Below are positions 16,051-25,115 of a stretch of DNA of 64,000 nt, piece by piece. The stretch is from Catenuloplanes atrovinosus. Its GTDB lineage: Bacteria > Actinomycetota > Actinomycetes > Mycobacteriales > Micromonosporaceae. Positions within the stretch are counted from its first letter, which is position 1. Each line of letters starts with the position of its first letter. Location of the stretch: contig NZ_JAVDYB010000001.1 in assembly GCF_031458235.1 (NCBI RefSeq), forward strand, positions 868,001-932,000, written 5' to 3'. The position numbers and the translations under genes were made by a program. The notes below the pieces were generated by a model, which saw only the letters and a list, made by a program, of their open reading frames with translations, did not search any database and was not told the origin of the DNA.

Positions 16051-18774
16051 ATGAGTGATGACCACGACCTGATCGGCCGGGAGCGGGAGTGGGCCGCGCT
16101 GGCCCGCGCGGTCGCGGCCACGGCGGGGGGAGCCGGCGGCTGCGCGGTGCTGAGCGGGCCGGCCGGCATCGGCAAGTCGCACCTGGCGCGCGCGGCCGTC
16201 CGTGCCGCGGGCAGCGCCGGGCTGACCGTGGCGTACCGGGCGGCGATGGAGGTGGACCGCAACGCGCCGCTGATGACGCTGGCCGCCACGCTGCGGGAGA
16301 CCGACCTGCCCGCGCTGGCCTGGCTGAGCGCGGAGTCGCCGGCGCAGTCGACGCCGGAGCGGCTCGGCCGCGTGCTGGAGGAGGTCGCGGCGGACCGGCC
16401 GGTGCTGGTGGTCGTGGACGACGCGCAGTGGATGGACGAGTTCACCGTGTTGGCCGTGCGCACGCTGGTGCCGCGCCTGTCGTCGTCCGCGGTGCTGTGG
16501 TTGTTCGTGCGCCGGCCCGGCACCGGCGGCGCGGCCGGGAACGCGCTGGACGACCTGGTCACACTCGGCGCCGAGGAGATCGTGATCGGCCCGCTGCCGG
16601 ACGCGGACGTGGAGCTGCTGTGCGAGCAGCGGGTCGGCTCCCCGGTGGACGCGACCGTGCTGGCCCAGGCGGACCGGTGCGGCGGCAACCCGCTGTGGAT
16701 CACCCAGCTGCTGGCCGGCATGCGCGCGGAGGGGCAGCTGGCGATCGTCGGCGGCCGGGCCACGCTGGTCGGTGGCGAGGTGCCGACCAGCTTCATCGGC
16801 GCGGCCGAGCAGCGGCTGGGCGGCATGCCGCCGGAGGCGCGGCTGCTGTTGCGCGCCGGTGCGGTGTTCGCCCGCCCGTTCCGGCTGGGCGAGGCCGCGG
16901 CGCTGCTGGCGCAGCCGGAGGAGTCGCTGTGGACGTTCGCGGACGCCGACGTCACGGACGGCATGCTGGTGCCGCGCGGCGACGGGTACGCGTTCGAGCA
17001 CGACATGCTGCGCGAGGTCGTCTACAACACCATCCCCGGGCCGCTGCGCGACGGCCTGCACCGCAAGGCCGCGGCCGTGATCGGCGCGGTCGGCGGCCCA
17101 CCCGCCGAGGTCGCCGAGCACCTGATGAGGGCCGGCCCGAAGGCGGCGGCCGAGCAGTCCGAGCTGCTGCGCACCGCGGCCGCCGAGATCGCCGCGCTGG
17201 CGCCCGGCGCGGCGGCCAACCTCTACCTGCACGCGGCCGCCGGCTTCGGCGCGCACGACCCGCGCCGCGCCGCGTTCACCGCGGAGGCGGTGCCGCTGCT
17301 CGCTTCCGCGGGCCGGCTGGACGAGGCGCGCCAGCAGGGCGAGGCCGCGTTCCGCTCCGGGCTGGACGCCACCACCGCGGCCCGGCTCTGTCTGGGGCTG
17401 GCCGAGGCGTGCAAGCACGCGGGCCGCAACCGCGAGTCCGTCGAGTACACCAGCCGGGGCCTGCGGCGCGGTGGCGTCGCTGCGGACGTGCGGGCGAAGT
17501 TGTGCGCGGTGCGCGCGCACGCGCAGTTCTACGCGGGCGACCTGGCCGAGGCGGACATCTCCGGCGCCGAGGCGCACGCCATCGGCGCGGACCCGGGCGC
17601 GGCCGTGTTCGGCCTGGCCGCGCGCTCGCTGGTCGCGGCCGCGCAGGGCCGGTTCGCCGACGCGCTGGAGCACGCGCGCACCGCGGTGGAGCTGGCCGAC
17701 GACGCGGGTGGCGAGGCGGTGCACCGGCACCCGCAGATCTGGCTGGGCAGCGCGCTGACCATGGTGGACCGGCTGGACGAGGCACACCGCGTGCTCCAGG
17801 AGGGCCGGCGCGAGTCGATCGAGCTGGGCACCGGCTGGTCCGGCCCGCTCTGGCACTACTACGAGGCCGGCGTCGAGGCCGGGCGCGGTGACCTGACGGT
17901 GGCGGCGAAGGTCGCGGCGGCCGGGGTGGAGCTGGCCGAGCAGCAGGCGGTCTGGCAGCTCACCGTGCCGCTGCTCGGCACGCTGATCCGGCTCAGCCTG
18001 CTCCGCGGCGACCTGACCGCGGCGCGCGGGTTCGCGGAGAAGATGCGCGAGCGTACGCGTACCGGCATCACGGCCGCGCCGGAGGACGTGCTGTGGCCGG
18101 AGGCGCTGTTGGCGTACGCCGAGGACGGCTCCGAGCCGGCCGTCTCCCACCTGCGGCCGCTCTACGAGACGATCGAGGAGCGCCCGGTGCTGATCGGCCA
18201 GGACCCGGGCGCCGCCGCCGTGCTGGTCCGGATCGCCGTCGACGCCGGCCGCACCGACCTGGCCGAGGCCGTGGTCCGCGCGGCCCGCGCGCTGGCCGGC
18301 CGCGACCCCGCACTGCCGTCGCCGGCCGGCGCCGCCGCGCACGCCGAGGGCCTGCTGCGCGACGACGTGGAGCTGCTGCGCGAGGCGGTGCGGCGGTTCC
18401 GGGAGGGTCCGCGGCGGCTGGCGCTGGCGGCCGCGCTCGACGACCTCGCCGCGGCCGAGCGCCGGCACGGGCGGCCGGCCGCCGCGCGGGCCGCCGCCAC
18501 CGAGGCCGGCGACCTGCGGACCGCCTGCGGCGCGGCCAAGGTGCCCAGGCAGCGGCGCAACGGCCGGCGTGCGACCGGCGGGCCGCTCACCGAGACCGAG
18601 CTGCGGGTCGCGGAGCGGGTGGCGAACGGCCGGGCGAACCGGGAGATCGCGGACGAGATGTTCCTGTCCCCGCACACGGTCGACACCCATATCCGGCACA
18701 TCTACACGAAGCTCAACATCAACAAGCGGTCCGCGCTCGCCACCTGGTACACGAACCAGCGCTCCATCACGTGA
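16051..18774 (+). CDS. Large ATP-binding LuxR (LAL) regulator
   Basis: A 907-residue LAL-family activator. The AAA domain has Walker A GPAGIGKSH near 37-45 and Walker B VLVVVDDAQWMD near 122-133. A long all-helical repeat region (about 330-820) is followed by a LuxR HTH (about 845-905: LTETELRVAERVANG, NREIADEMFLSPHTVDTHIRHIYTKL). ATG 16051 follows GGACGGAG. The 150 bases before it contain the inverted repeat CACCC-GAAA-GGGTG (15969-15982). Such regulators commonly activate the natural-product cluster they lie in, so control of the aminohydroxybenzoate genes is the likely role. Confidence 0.9.
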   Translation: MSDDHDLIGREREWAALARAVAATAGGAGGCAVLSGPAGIGKSHLARAAVRAAGSAGLTVAYRAAMEVDRNAPLMTLAATLRETDLPALAWLSAESPAQSTPERLGRVLEEVAADRPVLVVVDDAQWMDEFTVLAVRTLVPRLSSSAVLWLFVRRPGTGGAAGNALDDLVTLGAEEIVIGPLPDADVELLCEQRVGSPVDATVLAQADRCGGNPLWITQLLAGMRAEGQLAIVGGRATLVGGEVPTSFIGAAEQRLGGMPPEARLLLRAGAVFARPFRLGEAAALLAQPEESLWTFADADVTDGMLVPRGDGYAFEHDMLREVVYNTIPGPLRDGLHRKAAAVIGAVGGPPAEVAEHLMRAGPKAAAEQSELLRTAAAEIAALAPGAAANLYLHAAAGFGAHDPRRAAFTAEAVPLLASAGRLDEARQQGEAAFRSGLDATTAARLCLGLAEACKHAGRNRESVEYTSRGLRRGGVAADVRAKLCAVRAHAQFYAGDLAEADISGAEAHAIGADPGAAVFGLAARSLVAAAQGRFADALEHARTAVELADDAGGEAVHRHPQIWLGSALTMVDRLDEAHRVLQEGRRESIELGTGWSGPLWHYYEAGVEAGRGDLTVAAKVAAAGVELAEQQAVWQLTVPLLGTLIRLSLLRGDLTAARGFAEKMRERTRTGITAAPEDVLWPEALLAYAEDGSEPAVSHLRPLYETIEERPVLIGQDPGAAAVLVRIAVDAGRTDLAEAVVRAARALAGRDPALPSPAGAAAHAEGLLRDDVELLREAVRRFREGPRRLALAAALDDLAAAERRHGRPAAARAAATEAGDLRTACGAAKVPRQRRNGRRATGGPLTETELRVAERVANGRANREIADEMFLSPHTVDTHIRHIYTKLNINKRSALATWYTNQRSIT

Positions 18775-18858
18775 ACGCGTGATGTGCGCCCGCCCCGGCG
18801 CGCGAAGGATGACCTGCGGTGGTGAGGTCGCCGAACGAGGGGGAACGGGGCGAATCGC

Positions 18859-20511
18859 GTGACCGTGCAAGCAAGCATTCCGGTGCTCATCGTCGGAGCA
18901 GGCCCGGTCGGCGCGATCCTCGCGCTCGAGCTGGCGCATCACAGCGTCCCCTGCACCGTGGTGGAGCGGTCACCCGAGCCGCCCCGCCACCCCGGCGTCA
19001 TCTTCCTGGACGGCCGGAGCATGGAGCTGCTGCGCCGGCTCGGGCTGGCCTCCCGCCTGCGCGCGGACTGCCGGATCGAGGGCCCGGCCGGCGGCGTGGT
19101 CTGGACGAGAGGGCTGGACCAGCCGCCGGCCGGGATGTGGCCGGCGCCGCCGGAGCCCCGCGCCGACGCGGTGGACGGCACCGCGGCGCTGGAGACCGGG
19201 CTCTGGGTCCGGGGCGCCGCGCTCGCCGCGTTCCTGCGCGCCGCGCTGCGCCGCGACCCGCTGATCGACCTGCGCGAGGGCTGGACCTTCACCGACCTGC
19301 GGGTGGAGGGCGACCGCGTGCTCGCCACCGTGCTGGAGCAGCGCACCGGCGTACGGCACGCGCTGGAGGCCGCGCACCTGGCCGGCTGCGACGGCGCGCG
19401 CAGCACGGTGCGCCGCTGCCTCGGCATCCCGCTGGACCGGATCGGCCCGCCCGCGCGCCGCTGCGCCGTGCTGTTCCGCAGCTCGGACGCGACGCTGGCG
19501 GCGCACGCCGAGGCCGCGCCGGAGATCGTCGCGGGTGAGGCCACGCTCACCTGGCAGGGCGACGGCGACGCCTGGGTCGGCACCGTGCCGCTGGACGAGG
19601 GGGCACCGGCGGCGGTGGACCCGGCTGAGGTGCTCCGTGACCGGCTGGGCCTGGACGGTACGTACGACGTGCTCGCGGTCTCCGAGTGGGACGAGTCCCC
19701 GGCCGTCGCCGCCCGGTACGTGCGGGGCCGCGCGTTCCTGGCCGGGGCCGCCGCGCACCGGCTGCGCACCGCGGTCGGCCGCCGCGTCGGCACCGACGTG
19801 GCGGACGCGGTCGACCTCGGCTGGAAGCTCGCGGCCACGGTCCGCGGCTGGGGCGGTCCCCGGCTGGCCGCCAGCTACGAGCCGGAGCGCCGGCACGCCG
19901 CGCTGATCGACCGTGAGCTGCACGACCTGGCCGTCCAGACGCGGCTGCGGTTCGGCCGGCTGGCCGCCGCGCACGCGTCCCGTGAGCTGCTGGCCGGGTT
20001 CGTGGCGCAGGAGGCGCACCAGGTCGGCGACGCCGGGATCGCGTTCGGGCGCCGGCTGGCCGGGTCGCCGGTCGTCTGTCACGAGCCCGGCAGCCCCGGC
20101 GACCTGCCCTGGGATCGAATCGTGCCCTCCACCTGGCCGGGCAGCCGCGCACCCGCCGTGCCTCTCGCGGACGGCGCGCCGCTGTTCGACCGGCTCGGCC
20201 CCGAGCTGACGCTGGTCGACCTCGGGGCCGGGGGCGCCGGGCGCGTGCTGGCGGAGCGCGCCCGGCGCCGGGGCATGCCGATGACGCACCTGCTGGCCGG
20301 CGGGCCCGCGGTCGGCGCGGCCTGGGACCGGCGGTACGTGCTGGTCCGCCCCGACCACCTGGTCGCCTGGCGGTCCGACGCGGCGCCCTCGGACTGGACC
20401 GCCGTGCTTGACCGCGTCACCGGCCACATGTCGCGTGAACACGTGATGTCCGGTGATCCGTTCCCCGGTGACACTCGGTCGACTCCGCTGACGACCGAGA
20501 GGACGGCGTGA
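18859..20511 (+). CDS. FAD-binding monooxygenase-like protein with altered GD motif
   Basis: A 550-residue protein of the PHBH/MhpA-like flavin hydroxylase family. The Rossmann motif VLIVGAGPVGAILA is at about 8-21 and the DG motif LAGCDGARSTVRR near 174-186. The GD motif region, normally GDAAH, reads LAGAAAHRLRT near 294-304; the Asp that binds the FAD ribityl chain is Ala, and the following Pro-Gly-Gly block is missing, although VADAVDLGWKLAA is kept. A thioredoxin-like C-terminal domain (about 390-525) ends the protein. FAD binding may be weak or the protein may have another role. GTG 18859 is used. Its stop overlaps the next start by 4 bases. Confidence 0.75.
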   Translation: MTVQASIPVLIVGAGPVGAILALELAHHSVPCTVVERSPEPPRHPGVIFLDGRSMELLRRLGLASRLRADCRIEGPAGGVVWTRGLDQPPAGMWPAPPEPRADAVDGTAALETGLWVRGAALAAFLRAALRRDPLIDLREGWTFTDLRVEGDRVLATVLEQRTGVRHALEAAHLAGCDGARSTVRRCLGIPLDRIGPPARRCAVLFRSSDATLAAHAEAAPEIVAGEATLTWQGDGDAWVGTVPLDEGAPAAVDPAEVLRDRLGLDGTYDVLAVSEWDESPAVAARYVRGRAFLAGAAAHRLRTAVGRRVGTDVADAVDLGWKLAATVRGWGGPRLAASYEPERRHAALIDRELHDLAVQTRLRFGRLAAAHASRELLAGFVAQEAHQVGDAGIAFGRRLAGSPVVCHEPGSPGDLPWDRIVPSTWPGSRAPAVPLADGAPLFDRLGPELTLVDLGAGGAGRVLAERARRRGMPMTHLLAGGPAVGAAWDRRYVLVRPDHLVAWRSDAAPSDWTAVLDRVTGHMSREHVMSGDPFPGDTRSTPLTTERTA

Positions 20512-21134
20512 CCGTGACGGCTGCGATCGCGTTCACCGACAGCTGCCCGACGCTGCTGAGCAGCACCGTCATCGCCGGCTGGCGACGCCGCCTGGCCCGC
20601 GACCGGCACCGGGAGCGCAGCCACTGGCGGACCAAGACGGCCTACTACCGCGCGGCCGACACGCTGCTGCGGGACGGCGCCGGCCGTACCCCCGGCTGGC
20701 GCGACGTGGTCGGCACGGTCCTGCCGCAGGGCAGCCGCACCACGTTCTACGAGGTGGCCGGCGAGCACGCGCGCCACCCGATGATGCGCGACCTGACCCG
20801 CGACGGCTCGGCCGACTCGATCCAGCTGGCGCTGGTCTACCGGCGGGACGACGCGGTCGCGCAGCTGATCGACGAGACCAAGGTGTGGTCCTTCTGGGAG
20901 TACCGGGAGGAGCTGGTGCGCCGGTTCGTGGCGGAGATGCCCGGACCGGACGAGGCGGGCAGGGAGGTGCGGGCGGCGCTGCTGGCGTGGGCCGCCGACC
21001 ACCCGGAGCTGGCCGCCGCGCTCGACCACGCGCCACCGGCCTGCACCGTCGAGGACCTGGTGGTGCTGGGCCGGGGACGCGCGATGGCGATGCGCGTCGA
21101 GCGGGAACTGGCCGCGCTGCTCCACGCCCGCTGA
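20508..21134 (+). CDS. TetR-like putative DNA-binding protein
   Basis: A 208-residue protein coupled to the flavoprotein by a GTGA overlap. Residues about 40-95 (YYRAADTLLRDGAG, GWRDVVGTVLPQGSRTTFYEVAGEH) resemble a TetR-type three-helix HTH with the TFYxxxG recognition end, although the helix order is longer than usual. The C-terminal half is helical and could bind a ligand. I do not recognise a named family. Its coupling suggests it senses the substrate or product of the flavoprotein. It ends the biosynthetic block just before a strong hairpin. Confidence 0.55.
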   Translation: MTVTAAIAFTDSCPTLLSSTVIAGWRRRLARDRHRERSHWRTKTAYYRAADTLLRDGAGRTPGWRDVVGTVLPQGSRTTFYEVAGEHARHPMMRDLTRDGSADSIQLALVYRRDDAVAQLIDETKVWSFWEYREELVRRFVAEMPGPDEAGREVRAALLAWAADHPELAAALDHAPPACTVEDLVVLGRGRAMAMRVERELAALLHAR

Positions 21135-21138
21135 GTGT

Positions 21139-21182
21139 CCCGGCGGCCCGGGCCAAAGGGGGCTTCGGCCCGGGCCGCCGGG
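21139..21182. terminator. Strong hairpin ending the biosynthetic block
   Basis: A 16-pair stem CCCGGCGGCCCGGGCC / GGCCCGGGCCGCCGGG with a 12-base loop, starting 5 bases after the stop of the TetR-like gene. Confidence 0.75.
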
Positions 21183-21247
21183 GCCGATCGGGCGTCTTGA
21201 CAGGCGTCGATGCGAGGTCGTTGGATGTGTTACCGGGAGGTGCCGCC

Positions 21248-22606
21248 ATGGCCGCCGGATCCGTCGCACTCGCCGCACTGCTCGCCGTCACGATGCTGCC
21301 CGCCGCCCCGGCCGCGCCGCCCGTGGTCTGCGATGCGCCCACGCCCAGCGCCACCCGGCCCGGGCTGCTGATCGCGGACCCGGACTGCGATCCGGACGGC
21401 ACGCCGTTCACGCCGATCCGCGGGTCGGCCGTGCATACCGGCATCGAGCAGGGCGCGGCGTACCGGATCGAGGTCCCGCGCCGGTGGAACGGCCGCCTGG
21501 TGATCTTCGCGCACGGCTACCGCGGCGACGGCCGGCTGCTGTTCGTCAGCAACCCGCGGCTGCGCGAGCACTACCTCGACCGCGGCTACGCCTGGGCCGC
21601 GTCCAGCTACCAGCTCAACGGATACGAGGTCGGCCAGGGCGTCCGGGACTCGCACGCGCTGGTCCCGCTGTTCCGCCGCGTCACCGGCACCGCCGCGCGC
21701 TCCGTGCTGATGACCGGCGAGTCGATGGGCGGCCACGTCACCGCCGTCGCCATCGAGGAGTTCCCGCGCACGTTCGACGGCGCCATGCCGGTCTGCGGCG
21801 TGCTCGGGGACGTCGCGCTCTTCGACTACTTCCTCGACGCCAACGTCACCGCCGCCGCGCTCGCCGGCGTACCCATCGGCTTCCCCGACGCGCCGAGCGA
21901 CGCGTTCGACCGCGAGTGGCGCGCCCAGGTCACCGAGATCTCGGCTCGGCTCGGCCTGAACGCCGGCGCGCCGCCGTCACTGACCCCCGCCGGCCGGGCC
22001 TGGTCCGACGTGGTCGAGCGGCGCACCGGCGGCGACCGCGCCGGCTTCGACGCGTCCTTCGCCTACTGGAACACCGCGACCTCGCTCGAACCCTTCGCCG
22101 ACCTGCCATTCCTCTTCGGGCTCTACCCCGGACTGTCCGGCCGCGCGGACAACGTCGCCGGCAACCGCCACACCGTCTACCGCATCACCGACGCCCCGCA
22201 CCCGACTCCCGCCGAACGCCGCCTCAACGCCGACGTCCTCCGCGTCTCACCCACGCTGCCCGCCGACCCCGGCCTCGGCAGCATCCCGCGCGTCGACGGC
22301 CGCCCCCGCGTGCCCGTGCTCTCCCTGCACACCACCGGCGACCTGTTCGTCCCGTTCTCCATGGAACAGATCTACGCCCGCCGCGCCGCCACCCCGCTCT
22401 TCGTCTCCCGCGCCATCCGCGCCCCCGGCCACTGCGACTTCACCCTCGACGAACTCCGTACCGCCTTCGACGACCTCACCCGCTGGACCTACACCGGCCA
22501 CCGCGCCCCCGGCGACCCCATCCTCGACCGCCGCGCCGTCGCCGCCCCCACCTTCGGCTGCCGCTTCACCACCGAAACCCGCCCCGGCTTCCCCGCCTGC
22601 CCCTGA
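21248..22606 (+). CDS. Secreted alpha/beta hydrolase
   Basis: A 452-residue protein with a signal peptide (about 1-24, AAPAAP) and an alpha/beta-hydrolase domain. LVIFAHGYRGDG near 82 is the oxyanion region, the nucleophile is Ser in TGESMGGH (about 156-163), and RAPGHCDFT near 390 supplies the likely catalytic His. Cysteines near 32, 46, 438 and 451 could form extracellular disulfides. GGGAGG precedes ATG 21248. Substrate is unknown; the large lid segment (about 185-330) and the secretion resemble tannase/feruloyl-esterase-like or tripeptidyl hydrolases. It is monocistronic. Confidence 0.8.
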   Translation: MAAGSVALAALLAVTMLPAAPAAPPVVCDAPTPSATRPGLLIADPDCDPDGTPFTPIRGSAVHTGIEQGAAYRIEVPRRWNGRLVIFAHGYRGDGRLLFVSNPRLREHYLDRGYAWAASSYQLNGYEVGQGVRDSHALVPLFRRVTGTAARSVLMTGESMGGHVTAVAIEEFPRTFDGAMPVCGVLGDVALFDYFLDANVTAAALAGVPIGFPDAPSDAFDREWRAQVTEISARLGLNAGAPPSLTPAGRAWSDVVERRTGGDRAGFDASFAYWNTATSLEPFADLPFLFGLYPGLSGRADNVAGNRHTVYRITDAPHPTPAERRLNADVLRVSPTLPADPGLGSIPRVDGRPRVPVLSLHTTGDLFVPFSMEQIYARRAATPLFVSRAIRAPGHCDFTLDELRTAFDDLTRWTYTGHRAPGDPILDRRAVAAPTFGCRFTTETRPGFPACP

Positions 22607-22618
22607 CCCCGATTTCTC

Positions 22619-22697
22619 TTTCCCACTCCCGGCCCCCTCACCTCCCGCACGCTCCCGCGGGCACCGGTCGGCCGTGGCCGGCCTCCCTGTCCGATCC
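22619..22697 (-). repeat. Dispersed repeat, copy 3 (inverted)
   Basis: Read on the minus strand it gives CAGGGAGGC, GGCCGACCGGTGCCCGC, GGGAGCGTGCGG and CCGGGAGTGGGAAA, the same block order as the other copies. It begins 13 bases after the stop of the hydrolase gene, so it may act as its 3' structure. Confidence 0.6.
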
Positions 22698-23250
22698 GAG
22701 GCCCCTCCCGAAAAACCCCGCGCCCTTCTCCGCGTCCCACCGGCCGGCCCGCGCCGCGGGCGCTCCCCGGCCAGACGACCCGAGCGCCGGTCGCGCTCCA
22801 CCCGGGCCGGGCACCTGTCTCGGCGTCCAGCCGTCGAGGGCTGATCTCCGGTCCGTCATGTCGCCGCACCCCACCAGCCTCCGTGGGGCCCGGTCCGGCT
22901 CGCCATCTCCACACCGCCGCGTCGAACGGCCCATCGCGCCTGCCGCGAATATGCCGATATCTCCGGCTTCGAGCTGTGTGGACGGTGCCGCATCCGGACG
23001 ATCCGACATCGATATCCCCACGGCCGGGTGCAACCGCGGCGCGGGTAGCGGCGGTCTAGTGATCGTGGGGATCGAGGCGGGGGGCGTGCCGGCGCACCGG
23101 CATGACGAGCGTGCGGGCGCCGGCGCCCGCCGCGTGGCCGCGCCCGGGACCGCCGGTGGCGCGACTCGCCGAAGCGAAACGCGCCTGCCCGACCGAACCG
23201 GCGGCGGCAGGGGCGAGGCGCGAGCCGACTGCGATGCGCGCCCGGCCGGC

Positions 23251-23430
23251 CGTGTCGCGTCGGCGGTGCGCCCCCGAGGTGATGCCGCGCCGGTGGTGGC
23301 GCCGACGGGTGATGCCGCGCCGGTGGTGCCGCCGACAGGTGATGCCGCGCCGGTGATGCGGCTGGCAGGTCGTGTCGCGTCGGTGGTGCGGCCGGCAGGT
23401 GGTGTCGCGTCGATCGGAGGGCTGGCCGGG
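23251..23430. repeat. Six tandem 30-base units
   Basis: Units start at 23251, 23281, 23311, 23341, 23371 and 23401. Units 2-4 read GATGCCGCGCCGGTG and units 1, 5 and 6 read close to CGTGTCGCGTCGGTGGTG; most end GGCAGGT or a variant. Two subtypes of the same unit are therefore interspersed. Confidence 0.7.
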
Positions 23431-23663
23431 CGGGTTGTGGCGGGGGTGTGGCCGGCCGGGTGTCGCGTGGCGGGCGGGCGGGGGAGTGGTGGTAGGGCGA
23501 GGCGTCGTCGGTCACCGACAGTGTTCGCCTTTGATCGGAACGCAGTGTGGCCGTTCGATTGGTTGACACTCCTGTGGCATCACCGTTTCATGTGTAGCCG
23601 GGGCGGAGCGACTGGCGACGATGTCCGGATATTTCCGGTGGTGGATGGGATGGCACACGGCCG

Positions 23664-24485
23664 ATGACGAGGTGGATTACCGAACCGCGGCGGATCGCGC
23701 TTCTCGCCACGATTCTGGTGGTGGCGGTGATCGCGGGATTGCTGGTGACGGCCCGGCTCTCATCGAGCAGTTACGCTGCGTCAGCGGCGCCGTATCGGCC
23801 GAACCCCCGCGCGGTGGCCACGCCGGAGCAGGCGCGGGAGTCCGTGCCGAGGCCGCCGATGCGGGCGGAGCCGCCGAGTCGGCAGCGCGCGTGGAACGGG
23901 CCGGACGGCACGCAGCGGACCACCGGGACGCCGTCGATGAGTCTCACGTTCGACGACGGCCCGTCGCAGTTCACCGACGAGGTACTGGACATGCTGGACA
24001 AGCATGACATCAAGGCCACGTTCTGCGTGATCGGCAGCCAGGTGCGGTCGCACGCGGCGCAGATGCGCCGGATCGTCGCCGACGGGCACACGCTGTGCAA
24101 CCACACGTGGAGCCACGACCTGCGACTCGCGGACCGTACCCCCGATCAGATCGTCAAGGATCTGGTGCGCACGAACGACGCGATCCACACCGTGGTGCCG
24201 CAGGCGAAGGTCCGCTACTTCCGCAACCCGGGCGGCAACTTCAACCACCGTACGGTCTCGGTCGCGCAGAACCTGGGCATGGTGCCGCTGCACTGGAGCA
24301 TCGACTCGCGCGACTGGGAGAGCCGGGACTCCAAAAAGATCTGTGACCTGGTCGAGGGGAACGCGCACCCGGGCGCCGTGGTGCTGCTGCACGACGGCGG
24401 CGGCGACCGGCGCGAGACGATGAAGGCGCTGAAGAAGCTGCTGCCGTTCCTCAAGGAGCGGTACGAGCTGATCGCGATGCCCTGA
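23664..24485 (+). CDS. NodB-type polysaccharide deacetylase, membrane anchored
   Basis: A 273-residue carbohydrate esterase family 4 protein. An N-terminal membrane anchor (about 11-32) is followed by a linker and the NodB domain (about 90-270): SLTFDDGPS (motif 1, metal and base Asp), NHTWSHD near 146 (metal His pair), RNPGGNFN near 186 (motif 3), WSIDSRDW near 212 and VVLLHDGGGD near 241. It would remove N- or O-acetyl groups from peptidoglycan, chitin or a similar polymer outside the membrane, with Zn2+. ATG 23664 has only a weak ribosome binding site. Confidence 0.9.
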   Translation: MTRWITEPRRIALLATILVVAVIAGLLVTARLSSSSYAASAAPYRPNPRAVATPEQARESVPRPPMRAEPPSRQRAWNGPDGTQRTTGTPSMSLTFDDGPSQFTDEVLDMLDKHDIKATFCVIGSQVRSHAAQMRRIVADGHTLCNHTWSHDLRLADRTPDQIVKDLVRTNDAIHTVVPQAKVRYFRNPGGNFNHRTVSVAQNLGMVPLHWSIDSRDWESRDSKKICDLVEGNAHPGAVVLLHDGGGDRRETMKALKKLLPFLKERYELIAMP

Positions 24486-24499
24486 GCGAGCGATGAGAA

Positions 24500-24527
24500 G
24501 GCCGCCCCCCGCGAGAGGAGGGCGGCC
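24500..24527. terminator. Hairpin between convergent deacetylase and OsmC genes
   Basis: Eight-pair stem GGCCGCCC / GGGCGGCC with a 12-base loop, between the stops at 24485 and 24535. Confidence 0.6.
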
Positions 24528-24534
24528 GGGAGAC

Positions 24535-24951
24535 TCAGACGAGCGTGGCGTCGACCGTCATCGGTACGGCGGAGAGCGCGGCCGAGACCGGGCAGCCGGC
24601 CTTCGCGGTCTCGACGTGGCCGGCGAACGCGTCCGCGTCGAGGTTCGGCACCGAGGCCTCGACGGTCAGCGCGATGCCGGTGATCTTCGGGCCGGCGCCG
24701 AGCGTGACCGCGGCGGAGGTGCGCACCGAGTCGGCGGTGAAGCCGGCGCCGGCGAGCACGTTGGCCAGGAACATGGAGAAGCAGCCGGCGTGCGCGGCCG
24801 CGATCAGCTCCTCCGGGTTGGTCCCGCTGCCGTCCTCGAAGCGGGAGACGTAGGTGTACGGGCCCTCGAAGACGCCGGAGCCGAGCGCGACGGTGCCGGC
24901 ACCGCCCTTGAGGTCACCGTTCCAGACAGCGGATGAGGTACGAGTAGGCAT
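24535..24951 (-). CDS. OsmC family peroxidase
   Basis: A 138-residue OsmC protein that would reduce organic hydroperoxides using two cysteines. The first is in AAHAGCFSMFLANVL (near residue 55), the second in AKAGCPVSAAL (near 118), both conserved for the OsmC/Ohr fold. NPEELIAAAHAGC is the family signature. ATG 24951 (MPTRTSSAVW) is chosen; an in-frame ATG three codons upstream is possible. It converges with the deacetylase gene and lies divergent to the Usp gene, with about 160 bases between. Confidence 0.9.
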   Translation of the reverse strand: MPTRTSSAVWNGDLKGGAGTVALGSGVFEGPYTYVSRFEDGSGTNPEELIAAAHAGCFSMFLANVLAGAGFTADSVRTSAAVTLGAGPKITGIALTVEASVPNLDADAFAGHVETAKAGCPVSAALSAVPMTVDATLV

Positions 24952-25115
24952 GCCCGGCATTCTGCCCGGATCGTCCGCCGGTGCCCAGCTCACCCCCTGC
25001 TCAGTTTGTTCGCCGCGCCGAATCCCGTGGGTCCCGGCGGGTCGGGGGTTTCGGCGCGGGTGCCCGGGTGTAAAAGCAGCAGGAGAGGCTCCGCGCGGGG
25101 CCGGAGGAGGCTGCC

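Larger units (their letters stand above)
22607..23663. other. 1-kb gene-free, repeat-bearing stretch
   Basis: No frame here has a credible start, composition and family. It contains an inverted copy of the dispersed repeat (22619-22697) and six tandem 30-base units (23251-23430). The last about 120 bases are AT-richer and probably carry the promoter of the deacetylase gene. A decayed gene cannot be excluded, because the 30-base period is a whole number of codons. Confidence 0.5.

Noticed and set aside
15625-18942. 1,105-codon minus-strand open frame
   Set aside because: It lies antisense to the LAL regulator and the PhzE-like gene and has low-complexity Arg/Gln/His composition.
22856-23569. 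Minus-strand Arg/His/Pro-rich frame over the 30-base repeats
   Set aside because: The repeat period alone keeps the frame open; no domain and no ribosome binding site.
21484-23667. 727-codon plus-strand frame across the hydrolase and the 30-base array
   Set aside because: Its first half is out of frame with the secreted hydrolase and composed of Arg/Pro shadows; its last part runs over the deacetylase start.
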